A stretch of DNA of 7,145 nucleotides from Peptococcaceae bacterium (GCA_003132605.1 PKYJ01000001.1:1-7145); one strand, 5' to 3'; numbered from the stretch's first letter, positions 1-5,679 are shown. The notes: a model not told the origin generated them from the letters alone. Translations and numbers: made by a program.

Positions 1-73
1 TGTTGCCGCAAGCAGGGCAAAACTTGGCAGGTGGTCACCCCTGAAACCAAGTTTTGCCCTGCTTGCGGCAACA
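1..73. repeat. Perfect 27-bp inverted repeat with 19-bp spacer at the window edge
   Basis: Bases 1-27 (starting TGTTGCCGCAAGCAGG) are the exact reverse complement of 47-73 (ending GCTTGCGGCAACA), separated by 28-46. The spacer has its own small dyad, GGTG-gt-CACC at 31-40 and neighbours. The left arm begins exactly at base 1, so the repeat may be longer than what is visible. It is not followed by a T-run on the right side (AGCTTTAAAA), so it does not look like an ordinary rightward terminator. The right arm encodes the zinc-ribbon end of the plus-strand gene and also the last codons of the minus-strand gene. It could be a biological palindrome, a mobile-element end, or a fold-back chimera from library preparation or assembly. 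Confidence 0.85.
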
Positions 74-81
74 AGCTTTAA
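1..81 (+). CDS. C-terminal end of a zinc-ribbon protein (partial, 5' end outside window)
   Basis: A plus-strand frame is open from base 1 and stops at TAA 79-81, giving 26 codons that end in KFCPACGNKL. A CxxCG knuckle followed by a short basic/hydrophobic tail at the extreme C-terminus is typical of small zinc-ribbon domains in Firmicute proteins, where the cysteines bind structural zinc. Only one knuckle is visible; the partner CxxC would lie upstream, although a CC pair is encoded at codons 1-2. What the rest of the protein does cannot be told. The coding DNA of the knuckle (47-73) is repeated in inverted orientation at 1-27, so codons 1-9 (CCRKQGKTW) may not be genuine zinc-ribbon sequence but a fold-back copy. 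The gene overlaps the end of the convergent minus-strand frame by 47 bp. Confidence 0.5.
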   Translation, partial: CCRKQGKTWQVVTPETKFCPACGNKL

Positions 82-445
82 AATTCCTGATCAATACTGC
101 CGCTAAGAGTATCAGGCCGTAGAAGACCGGATAGAAGTAACCGGGCATATCGCCTGCGGCAGAAACGCGCAGAAAGTCGTTGAAGTAGCGAAAGATGGTA
201 AACCAGATGACGAAGACGAGAAAGGCGGCCCCGTCAAAGGCTGCCGCCATGAGCAATAGGCAGAAAAGTGTTCTGGATCCGGGCAGCCCCCGGCGCACGG
301 CGATCAGGTAGGACACCAGCACCACTGTCAGTATGGCAAGACTGATAAACAGCGGGTATGCGCCGACTGCGACCAGGCGGCTGCCCAGGTGAAAATGGAG
401 AAGCGGCGTCTTGCCCCCGATTGGGGGCTTTTGAGTTATTATCAT
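35..445 (-). CDS. Small three-helix membrane protein, possibly a divergent Lgt-like N-terminal fragment
   Basis: This is a 136-residue frame on the minus strand from ATG 445-443 to TGA 37-35. An in-frame TAA sits directly upstream of the ATG, so this is the only upstream start. Three hydrophobic stretches are visible, at about residues 30-49, 59-84 and 101-119. The first is followed by a basic loop (AVRRGLPGSR) and the third by RNFKACCRKQGK. The beginning (LHFHLGSRLVAVGAYPLFIS, then a helix and RRGLP) faintly resembles the N-terminus of prolipoprotein diacylglyceryl transferase. The HGGL-type motif and catalytic arginine region of true Lgt are absent and the protein is less than half its length, so enzymatic activity is not supported. 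The upstream Shine-Dalgarno is weak (a GGA about 9 nt before ATG), a plus-strand terminator hairpin occupies codons 6-12, and the last codons lie in the edge inverted repeat. I infer a real but degenerate or orphan membrane protein; it could also be a chance frame. Confidence 0.45.
   Translation of the reverse strand: MIITQKPPIGGKTPLLHFHLGSRLVAVGAYPLFISLAILTVVLVSYLIAVRRGLPGSRTLFCLLLMAAAFDGAAFLVFVIWFTIFRYFNDFLRVSAAGDMPGYFYPVFYGLILLAAVLIRNFKACCRKQGKTWFQG
413..432 (+). terminator. Rho-independent terminator, plus strand
   Basis: GCCCCC (413-418), loop GATT, GGGGGC (423-428), then TTTT (429-432) and a T-rich tail (GAGTTATTATCATTT). The six-bp all-GC stem with a four-base loop and trailing T-run is a standard intrinsic terminator read left to right. 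On the minus strand the hairpin is followed by AAGACG, so it would not terminate leftward transcription. It lies about 330 bp beyond the stop of the plus-strand zinc-ribbon gene and about 100 bp before the next plus-strand promoter, so it separates two transcription units. It falls inside the first codons of the opposing membrane-protein frame. Confidence 0.65.
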
Positions 446-534
446 TTAACGCAGTCCAGCCCTGTTGTATAGCTCCGGGGTTGCCTTAGATGGGATGGGG
501 GACATAGCCGGTAGAAGCATCTTTAACCAAGAGG

Positions 535-540
535 TATAAT
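535..540 (+). promoter_or_regulatory. Sigma-70 type -10 box for the SEC-C gene
   Basis: A perfect TATAAT lies 28 bp upstream of the ATG at 569, in a local AT-rich patch of otherwise GC-rich DNA. The matching -35 is poor (TAGAAG at 512-517 with 17-bp spacing). The start is then preceded by a Shine-Dalgarno-like AAAGGGTGG at 556-564. The box sits just downstream of a plus-strand terminator, consistent with a new transcription unit. Confidence 0.5.
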
Positions 541-568
541 ATCAGCAAATAGGACAAAGGGTGGTCTT

Positions 569-1882
569 ATGCGGATATCCAGAAACGACAACTGCCCCTG
601 CGGCAGCGGCAGCAAGTACAAGAAGTGCTGCCAGGAGCGGGTGGAGGAGTTTACGGGCCGATTGCTGCGGGCCATGGGAACTGGAATCTCTCCTACCGGA
701 CAGGAGATTGCGCGCACTCTTGGCTTATGGTGCGGACTGCAACTGCCGGAAACCGGGGCGCCACCGGACCCGGAGTTGCTGGGCAGGCTGATGCCGGAGG
801 TCTGGCAGGTCAGGGATAGAGACGCAGTGCCGTACGACCAGTTCAGTGACCTCCTGCTCGGCAAGAAACACCTGCGGGGGTTGCGCATCCCGGTCAACTT
901 GCTGACGGACGTCAAACTCAGGGCTGACGAGGATGTGGATCTGGAGGGGCTGCGCCAGCGGATCATCGACAACCTGCCCGAAGGGTTTTACGAGTTTGCT
1001 TCCTACCAGATGGCGCTATCCATGCGCAATGACCCGTATCTGGATGAGGAACTGAAAACACTGCTGGCGGGCTTCAGTTGGGCGCTGGTCGACCAGAAGA
1101 CCCGGGCAGTTCTGGCATCCGTTGTTTTGGAGGCCACGCTGACGGAGCTTGCCAAAGCACAGCAGGAGTTTGCGGCGCTCGACCCGGATGTGCCGGACAC
1201 AGACGGGTCGGTTGGGAATGAGAAGCTGCGCCGCTTCTTCGCCAGCCACCCCTCCTACGATAATTTTGTTTCCACTCAGATACTGGCGAAGGTGGATCCC
1301 GCCTGTCGGGCGATCATGGATTCGGGGGCTCTCCAGGCGCCGTTCTATGCCATAGCCGGGGGTTGCTACGCCGTCTATCTGGAAGTGCTCGAGGCCTTGC
1401 CGGGATTGTCGGACGAACAGTTGGCCGCAGGCCTGCCCGGCGATAAGGTGCTTCAGATTCTGCGGGACATGCTCTGGCGGCGTGATGAGTGCCTGTACTT
1501 CCTTCCGGAGCTGCGAAAGGTGATTGCCGCCTGGCCGGACGGCGATCACCCCGGGTTGGCCGCCTCCATGCAGAGCCTGAGGGAGTTGCTGAACGGCTTT
1601 TTCATGTCCTCCCAGTTCAAAACTGCCGAGACGTTTTATATAGACTGCGTGGTTGGCCTGATCAACAACGGTCCCCGGAGCCTGCCGGGGGTGGACACTC
1701 CTTTGAGCGGCCCGTTGGACCTCTGCAGCCCCGATGTGATGGAGCCTTACCTGGAGCACCTGGCAGCGCAGCACCTGACGGACGAGGCGGCGCACCTGAG
1801 GCGGGAGTATCAGGCCTGGGCGCCCAGGATCGCCAGGCAGTATGCCAGTCTCGTCAAAACCGTTCCCGCAGGTGAGCAGTAG
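569..1882 (+). CDS. SEC-C motif (zinc-binding) protein of unknown function
   Basis: 437 residues from ATG 569 to TAG 1880-1882, with Shine-Dalgarno-like AAAGGGTGG four bases before the ATG. The N-terminus carries a SEC-C motif: RNDNCPCGSGSKYKKCC at residues 5-21, with zinc ligands C9, C11, C20 and C21. This motif is known from the C-terminus of SecA, where it binds zinc and contacts SecB and ribosomes, and from many stand-alone proteins of unknown role in which it sits at either end. The remaining 410 or so residues are soluble, rich in Leu, Ala and charged residues, probably mostly helical, with no signal peptide, membrane segment or enzyme motif that I recognise. The final section is rich in Leu, His and Arg. 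The next gene is 70 bp away on the same strand and unrelated by sequence. I can assign only the zinc motif; the function is unknown. Confidence 0.9.
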   Translation: MRISRNDNCPCGSGSKYKKCCQERVEEFTGRLLRAMGTGISPTGQEIARTLGLWCGLQLPETGAPPDPELLGRLMPEVWQVRDRDAVPYDQFSDLLLGKKHLRGLRIPVNLLTDVKLRADEDVDLEGLRQRIIDNLPEGFYEFASYQMALSMRNDPYLDEELKTLLAGFSWALVDQKTRAVLASVVLEATLTELAKAQQEFAALDPDVPDTDGSVGNEKLRRFFASHPSYDNFVSTQILAKVDPACRAIMDSGALQAPFYAIAGGCYAVYLEVLEALPGLSDEQLAAGLPGDKVLQILRDMLWRRDECLYFLPELRKVIAAWPDGDHPGLAASMQSLRELLNGFFMSSQFKTAETFYIDCVVGLINNGPRSLPGVDTPLSGPLDLCSPDVMEPYLEHLAAQHLTDEAAHLRREYQAWAPRIARQYASLVKTVPAGEQ

Positions 1883-1897
1883 GAGATCCGCGGCTTC

Positions 1898-1927
1898 CTG
1901 ACACTCCGCAAAATAATAGAGAATATT
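1898..1927 (+). promoter_or_regulatory. Tentative promoter between the SEC-C and flippase-like genes
   Basis: CTGACA (1898-1903) and AATATT (1922-1927) are separated by 18 bp, in a short AT-rich stretch (AAAATAATAGAGAATATTA) that contrasts with the flanking GC-rich coding DNA. The -35 matches five of six consensus bases and the -10 four of six. It is placed suitably for a transcript that includes the strong Shine-Dalgarno at 1937-1946. It is supported only by pattern and spacing. Confidence 0.3.
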
Positions 1928-1936
1928 ACTCCGGTC

Positions 1937-1946
1937 GGAAGGGGGG
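1937..1946 (+). promoter_or_regulatory. Strong Shine-Dalgarno site without a canonical start codon
   Basis: GGAAGGGGGG is among the best ribosome-binding sequences in the window, yet no ATG, GTG or TTG in the flippase-like frame follows at a suitable distance. The codon at optimal spacing is ATA at 1953, with ATT at 1962 next. The first canonical in-frame start, GTG 2031, is 84 bp downstream. The site therefore argues for an unusual start or an altered start codon. Confidence 0.5.
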
Positions 1947-1952
1947 ACGCAT

Positions 1953-2993
1953 ATAGCGCAGATTCAGGTTGAAAAACACCCGGCACGCCGCTGGCTGCTC
2001 TGGCTGCTGCTGATCGCCTTTATCTGGCTGGTGGTGAGCCGCTATGCCGAGATTGAGAAACTTGCCCTGACTGTCCGGCAGGGCCAATGGCAGTGGGTGG
2101 GGCTGGCTGCCCTGCTGCAGGTTCTATTCTACCTGCTGCATGCCGTCCTCTACCAGAATACTTTCTTTATAGTGGGGATCGATCGCCGCCTGCGGGACAT
2201 GCTCTCGCTGGTGCTGGCCGCGCTGTTCGTCAACGTGGTGGCGCCGACGGGGGGTACGGCGGCGATCGCTCTTTTCATGGACGATGCCTCCCTGCACGGG
2301 CAGCCGGCGGCTCGGGCCGCCGCCGGTACCCTGTTGACCCTGGTGGTGGATTTCAGCGCCTTCTCCCTGCTCCTGGCCGTCGGGGTCATCTACCTGTTCC
2401 GGCAGGCCGACCTGCGACTGTACCAGGTCACCGGCGCCGTCCTGTTTCTTTTGTTTATCCTGCTGCTGAGCAGCCTGCTGCTCCTCGGGCTGTGGCAACC
2501 GGCTATTCTGCAGCGGGTGCTCGTCTGGTGTCACCGGTGCGTCGGTTGGGTGTCCGGCTTGTTCAAGCGGCCCTCTCCACTGGCCGGGGATTGGCCGGCC
2601 AAAAATGCCTCCGAATATATCGGGGCTGCGGCCGCCATCCAGCACAATCCCGGCCGGTTGCTGCATGCCTTCGTGGCATCCCTGGCCTCCCACCTGGTCA
2701 ACCTGGCCTGTCTGTATACCATCTTTCTGGCCTTTCGCTGGCCGCTCGCCTTCGGGCCGCTGACGGCCGGCTATGCCTTCGGTTTCGTGTTCTGGGTCGT
2801 CTCTCCCACCCCTCAGGGTATCGGGGTGGTTGAGGCCGTGATGGCCCTGGTGTACACCTCACTGGGTGTTCCCGGCGCCACCGCGGTGCTGGCCGCCCTG
2901 ACCTTCCGCGGGCTCACCTTCTGGCTGCCGCTGCTGATCGGGTTTTTCCTGCTGCAACGGGTCAGGTCTTTCGGGGCCCGGAGCGAACGCTGA
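1953..2993 (+). CDS. LPG_synthase_TM / UPF0104 family integral membrane protein (flippase-like domain)
   Basis: The frame is open from 1920 to TGA 2991-2993. Starting at ATA 1953 it encodes 346 residues; from the first canonical start (GTG 2031) it encodes 320. I favour the upstream start because codons 1992-2033 encode a hydrophobic helix (WLLWLLLIAFIWLVV) preceded by basic residues, which is how family members begin, and GTG 2031 falls inside that helix. Family marks are APTGGTAAIALFM near residue 97, equivalent to the P-x-GG segment, and PTPQGIGVVEA near residue 285, followed by a paired-helix ending (TFRGLTFWLPLLIGFFLLQ). About eight membrane segments are visible. Relatives include the membrane domain of MprF and AglD-type proteins, implicated in lipid or polyprenyl-linked substrate flipping; the substrate here is unknown. 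There is no soluble catalytic domain, so it is not a full MprF. It precedes the cobalamin operon, which has its own promoter, so a functional link is not implied. Confidence 0.82.
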   Translation: MAQIQVEKHPARRWLLWLLLIAFIWLVVSRYAEIEKLALTVRQGQWQWVGLAALLQVLFYLLHAVLYQNTFFIVGIDRRLRDMLSLVLAALFVNVVAPTGGTAAIALFMDDASLHGQPAARAAAGTLLTLVVDFSAFSLLLAVGVIYLFRQADLRLYQVTGAVLFLLFILLLSSLLLLGLWQPAILQRVLVWCHRCVGWVSGLFKRPSPLAGDWPAKNASEYIGAAAAIQHNPGRLLHAFVASLASHLVNLACLYTIFLAFRWPLAFGPLTAGYAFGFVFWVVSPTPQGIGVVEAVMALVYTSLGVPGATAVLAALTFRGLTFWLPLLIGFFLLQRVRSFGARSER

Positions 2994-3054
2994 TCATATG
3001 TGGGGATGGGTGATTTGGATTATGGTGTCGAAAAAAGATTAGCAAAAAGGAATT

Positions 3055-3083
3055 TTGACATTTAGATAGAAATGTTTTAATGT
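3055..3083 (+). promoter_or_regulatory. Promoter of the cobalamin operon
   Basis: A perfect -35 TTGACA lies at 3055-3060. Two -10 candidates overlap: TTTAAT (3076-3081, five of six bases, 15-bp spacing) and TAATGT (3078-3083, 17-bp spacing). The surrounding 3030-3085 is strongly AT-rich, unlike the coding DNA on both sides. The predicted transcription start is around 3088, giving a leader of about 113 nt before the cobU GTG. It lies 61 bp past the stop of the flippase-like gene and points into the cob genes. Confidence 0.6.
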
Positions 3084-3087
3084 TTCG

Positions 3088-3201
3088 AGTGCTGCGGCTT
3101 ATGGGCGGCACTTTTAACTGAATAGGAGCAGCCCCTGGCGCTGCTGCCTGAAGTTGGGTTGCAGGGTTGTAGACTGCATCAACCCCAAGGGGGTTTGTCC
3201 T
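3088..3201 (+). promoter_or_regulatory. Structured cobU leader with mutually exclusive hairpins, possible cis-regulatory RNA
   Basis: Four helices can be drawn. H1 is AGTGCTGC (3088-3095) with GCGGCACT (3105-3112), followed by TTTT. H2 is AGGAGCAGC (3124-3132) with GCTGCTgCCT (3140-3149), with one bulged G. H3 is GGGTTG (3156-3161) with CAACCC (3180-3185), extended inside by CAG/CTG. H4 is AACCCC (3181-3186) with GGGGTT (3190-3195), loop AAG. H3 and H4 compete for AACCC. H4 buries the Shine-Dalgarno AAGGGGG (3187-3193); H3 leaves it free. A second GGGTTG at 3164-3169 can also pair with CAACCC. This is the layout of a translational switch, but I do not recognise the family: the cobalamin riboswitch core and B12 box are not present. 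Whether it senses cobalamin, another ligand, a protein or nothing cannot be told from one sequence. Confidence 0.4.
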
Positions 3202-3831
3202 GTGGAACGTGGGAGATTCTATTTCATCACCGGAGGGGCGCGCAGCGGCAAGAGCGCCTATGCCGAGCAGTTGGCGGCCGCCCTGGACCGGCCGGTGGTC
3301 TACGTGGCCACCGCTGAGGCGGGGGACCCGGAAATGGAGGAGCGGATCGCCAGGCATCGCCGGCGGCGCCCTGCCTCGTGGACAACCATAGAGGAGCCCC
3401 AGGCGGTGGCTGACCTGCTGGAGCGGATCGGGCAACAGGATGGGACGATTCTCATCGACTGCCTGACCCTGTTGATCACCAACCTGATCTACCAGGACTG
3501 GCCACTGCAACCAGCCGGCGATTCCACCGGGGAGCGCCCCGGGGTGCTGCCTCCCACCGTTACGGAACAGATCGAGGATCGGGTGATGGCGGAGGTGCGG
3601 CGCCTGGCTGAAGCTGCCTGCTCCAGCCGCGCCCAGGTGATCCTGGTCTCCAACGAGGTGGGGCTGGGGCTGGTTCCGGCCAGCCCGGAGGCGCGCCTGT
3701 TCCGCGACCTGGCCGGCTGGGCGAATCAGGCGATGGCAGCCCGGGCTGATCGCGCTCTGATGCTCGTTTCCGGTCTGGCTTTCGACCTGAAGGCCCTGCA
3801 CTGCGACCCCCGGCAGACCGTCTTCGGCTGA
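3202..3831 (+). CDS. cobU: Bifunctional adenosylcobinamide kinase / adenosylcobinamide-phosphate guanylyltransferase (CobU/CobP)
   Basis: This cytoplasmic enzyme phosphorylates adenosylcobinamide and then transfers GMP to give adenosylcobinamide-GDP. The 209-residue product starts at GTG 3202, eight bases after AAGGGGG. A TTG 48 bp upstream in frame has no ribosome site and would translate the leader hairpins, so I rejected it. Visible motifs are the P-loop GGARSGKS (residues 11-18), EERIARHRRRRPASW (46-60) with H52 as the likely guanylylated histidine, the acidic strand LIDCLTLLITNL, the NEVG segment (SNEVGLGLVP), and the LVSGLAFDLK ending. It is longer than the usual 170-190 residues because of a Pro/Gly-rich insert (QPAGDSTGERPGVLPP) after TNLIYQD, whose DNA contains a CCGGGG/CCCCGG dyad at 3527-3542. 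It is the first gene of the operon. Confidence 0.95.
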   Translation: MERGRFYFITGGARSGKSAYAEQLAAALDRPVVYVATAEAGDPEMEERIARHRRRRPASWTTIEEPQAVADLLERIGQQDGTILIDCLTLLITNLIYQDWPLQPAGDSTGERPGVLPPTVTEQIEDRVMAEVRRLAEAACSSRAQVILVSNEVGLGLVPASPEARLFRDLAGWANQAMAARADRALMLVSGLAFDLKALHCDPRQTVFG

Positions 3832-3890
3832 ATCCCGGGCTGGGCGGAGCACGGCTGTTTTTTGGGCAACCTGGACAACGGGGCGTGATT

Positions 3891-4901
3891 ATGTATTTAG
3901 GACCAATTGTAGTGCTGCTCCTGGCGGTTCTCCTGGATCTTCTCATCGGAGATCCCAGAGTCGACTATCACCCGGTCTCTCTGATCGGCAAGCTGATCTC
4001 GGCCTGGGAGCGTCTGCTGTACCGCCGCTCCATGTCCGCCGGACATGGCACCGCCTCGCTGCCGGCGAAGCGGGTGGCGGGCGCCCTGCTCGTGCTGGGA
4101 ACGGTGCTGCCGGTGTGGCTGCTGGTCTACCTCTGCCTGACCTGGCTGCACAGGTTGTATCTGTCCGCCGGTCATCCACAATTGTGGGCTTACATATACT
4201 TGGTGGTGGGCGCCCTCTTCCTCTGGGCGACCATCTCCATCCGCAGCCTCGACCGGGCGGCCCGGGAGATTCTCGACCTGCTGCACCGGGGCGACCTGGC
4301 GGAGGCCCGGCGCCGGTTGAGTTTCATCGTCGGGCGGGATACGGAACGGCTGGATCCGGCCGAGATCGCCCGGGCGACGGTGGAGACGGTGGCCGAGAAT
4401 ATTTCCGACGGGGTGATCGCTCCGCTGTTCTACTTCTTGCTGGGCGGCCCCGCTCTGGCCTGCGCCTACCGGACGATCAACACCCTTGATTCCATGGTCG
4501 GCTACCGGAGTGAGCGCTACGAGGATTTCGGAATGGTGGCAGCCCGGCTGGACGATGCGGCCAACTTTATTCCGGCCCGGCTGGCCATGCTGCTGCTGGT
4601 GGGCGGCGCCCTGCTGCTCGGCCTCGATTGGCGCCAGGCCTGGAGACTGTCCTGGCGGGACGGGCATAAGCACCCCAGCCCCAACAGCGGGTACCCGGAG
4701 GCTGCCGTGGCCGGCGCCCTGGGGGTACAACTGGGCGGGCTGAACTACTACCAGGGCATGCCGTCCCTGCGGGCGCTCATGGGCGACCCGAAAGAGCCTC
4801 TGGCGCCGGGACATATCGAGGCGGCGATCGGGATGCTCTACGGCGCAGTGGCCATCTTCCTGGTCATAGCTACTGTTGGATGGGTTCTCCTTTCTCGGTG
4901 A
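3891..4901 (+). CDS. cbiB: Adenosylcobinamide-phosphate synthase CbiB (CobD in aerobic nomenclature)
   Basis: This integral membrane enzyme couples adenosylcobyric acid to (R)-1-amino-2-propanol phosphate. With start ATG 3891 it has 336 residues, close to family length. GTG 3885 is in frame two codons earlier, but the GGGG at 3880-3883 is only one base from it and seven from the ATG. Motifs: DLLIGDP then HPVSLIGK (residues 16-34), VGRDTERL (147-154), ENISDGVIAPLFY (169-181), NTLDSMVGY, DDAANFIPAR (221-230) and SPNSGYPEAAVAGALGVQL (from 263). Four to five hydrophobic segments are visible, including residues 5-19, 64-85 and the C-terminal 314-335. A 59-bp gap separates it from cobU and contains a T6 run (3858-3863) after an imperfect GC-rich dyad. 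It depends on pduX and cobD downstream for its amine substrate. Confidence 0.96.
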   Translation: MYLGPIVVLLLAVLLDLLIGDPRVDYHPVSLIGKLISAWERLLYRRSMSAGHGTASLPAKRVAGALLVLGTVLPVWLLVYLCLTWLHRLYLSAGHPQLWAYIYLVVGALFLWATISIRSLDRAAREILDLLHRGDLAEARRRLSFIVGRDTERLDPAEIARATVETVAENISDGVIAPLFYFLLGGPALACAYRTINTLDSMVGYRSERYEDFGMVAARLDDAANFIPARLAMLLLVGGALLLGLDWRQAWRLSWRDGHKHPSPNSGYPEAAVAGALGVQLGGLNYYQGMPSLRALMGDPKEPLAPGHIEAAIGMLYGAVAIFLVIATVGWVLLSR

Positions 4902-4923
4902 TTTCGTGGGGAGTGATTTGAAG

Positions 4924-5679
4924 ATGCGATTGGTGCGGTCCTTTTTATGTGCCCTGGCCTTTCTGACCCGCATTCCGGTCCCCGGCAGGTGGAGCCGCTT
5001 CGATGAAAATGATTTCCGCCGCAGTATCTACTGGTTTCCGCTGATCGGGCTGCTGCTGGGAGTCATCCTCGGCCTCCTCTGGTACCTGCTGCGGGGTTTC
5101 CTGGCGGCCACGGTACTGGCGGCCCTGCTCCTCGGCGTGTCTGTCTTCCTCACCGGCGGCCTGCACCTGGACGGCCTGATGGACACCACCGACGGGGTGT
5201 ACGGCGGCCGAAGCCGGGAGGAGCGCCTGGCTTTTATGAAGGACAGCCACGTGGGCGCCTTCGGGGTGATCGCTGTCGTCCTGATCCTGATCTTCAAGTA
5301 CAGCCTGTACACGCAGATCAGCTTCAACCTGCTGCCCTACCTGATCGCTGCCCCGGTGCTGGGGAGGCAGGTCCTGGTCTGGGCCCAGGTGGTGTTTCCC
5401 TATGCCCGCAAGCAGGGTATAGGGTCGCTGTTTTCAATCTACGGCAATTATAAGATGCTGATGATCACCACCGGGATCTCTTTATTTCTGCTGGTGGCTC
5501 TGTTAAAATTAACCGGAGTCGGCATCTTTATCGCCGCCGCCCTGCTCTTCTACCTTATCGCCGGTTGGTTCTCCCGCCTGCTCGGCGGATTGACCGGAGA
5601 TACTTACGGAGCGCTGTGCGAACTGACGGAGATAGTCGTGCTGTTGATCGGAGTGCTGCTGGGGGGCCGTTTCCAATGA
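4924..5679 (+). CDS. cobS: Adenosylcobinamide-GDP ribazoletransferase (cobalamin synthase) CobS
   Basis: This membrane enzyme catalyses the last joining step, transferring adenosylcobinamide from its GDP form to alpha-ribazole (or its 5'-phosphate). The product is 251 residues, normal for the family. ATG 4924 is ten bases past GGGGAG (4908-4913). In-frame TTG codons at 4876 and 4918 are possible but less likely: 4876 would overlap the end of cbiB and 4918 is only four bases from the ribosome site. Motifs: LTRIPVPG near the N-terminus, WFPLIGLLLG, TGGLHLDGLMDTTDG (residues 77-91) with its conserved acidic residues, MKDSHVGAFG (105-114), and GGLTGDTYGALCELTE near the C-terminus. Hydrophobic segments fill most of the rest. 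It starts 22 bp after cbiB and its stop overlaps the next start as ATGA, suggesting translational coupling. Confidence 0.96.
   Translation: MRLVRSFLCALAFLTRIPVPGRWSRFDENDFRRSIYWFPLIGLLLGVILGLLWYLLRGFLAATVLAALLLGVSVFLTGGLHLDGLMDTTDGVYGGRSREERLAFMKDSHVGAFGVIAVVLILIFKYSLYTQISFNLLPYLIAAPVLGRQVLVWAQVVFPYARKQGIGSLFSIYGNYKMLMITTGISLFLLVALLKLTGVGIFIAAALLFYLIAGWFSRLLGGLTGDTYGALCELTEIVVLLIGVLLGGRFQ

Noticed and set aside
3080..3200. Classical cobalamin riboswitch upstream of cobU
   Set aside because: GGCAC-TTTTAACTGAATAGG looks slightly like the TTAATAGGGAAT stretch of that RNA, but the CCGCAACTG core, the GCCACTG segment and the B12 box around GACCTGCC are all missing and the leader is too short.
3154..3201. 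N-terminal extension of CobU from TTG 3154 (Cys-containing, MGCRVVDC...)
   Set aside because: There is no ribosome site before TTG, the extension translates leader hairpins, and GTG 3202 has a well-placed AAGGGGG and gives the normal family N-terminus.
3835..3863. Intrinsic terminator or attenuator between cobU and cbiB (GC dyad then T6)
   Set aside because: The best stem, CCGGGC with GCACGG, has a G-A mismatch and only five pairs, and three bases separate it from the T-run. It could cause weak attenuation, but I would not annotate it.
3897..4973. Long antisense open frame of about 358 codons opposite cbiB and the start of cobS
   Set aside because: It mirrors GC-rich codons of certain genes on the plus strand; its translation is low-complexity Gln/His/Pro/Arg-rich with no family motif or ribosome site.
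5565..5675. 37-residue N-terminal extension of PduX inside cobS
   Set aside because: The Arg-rich extension comes from reading cobS out of frame; ATG 5676 with GGGGGG upstream and the PGTCGELVQG start fits the family.
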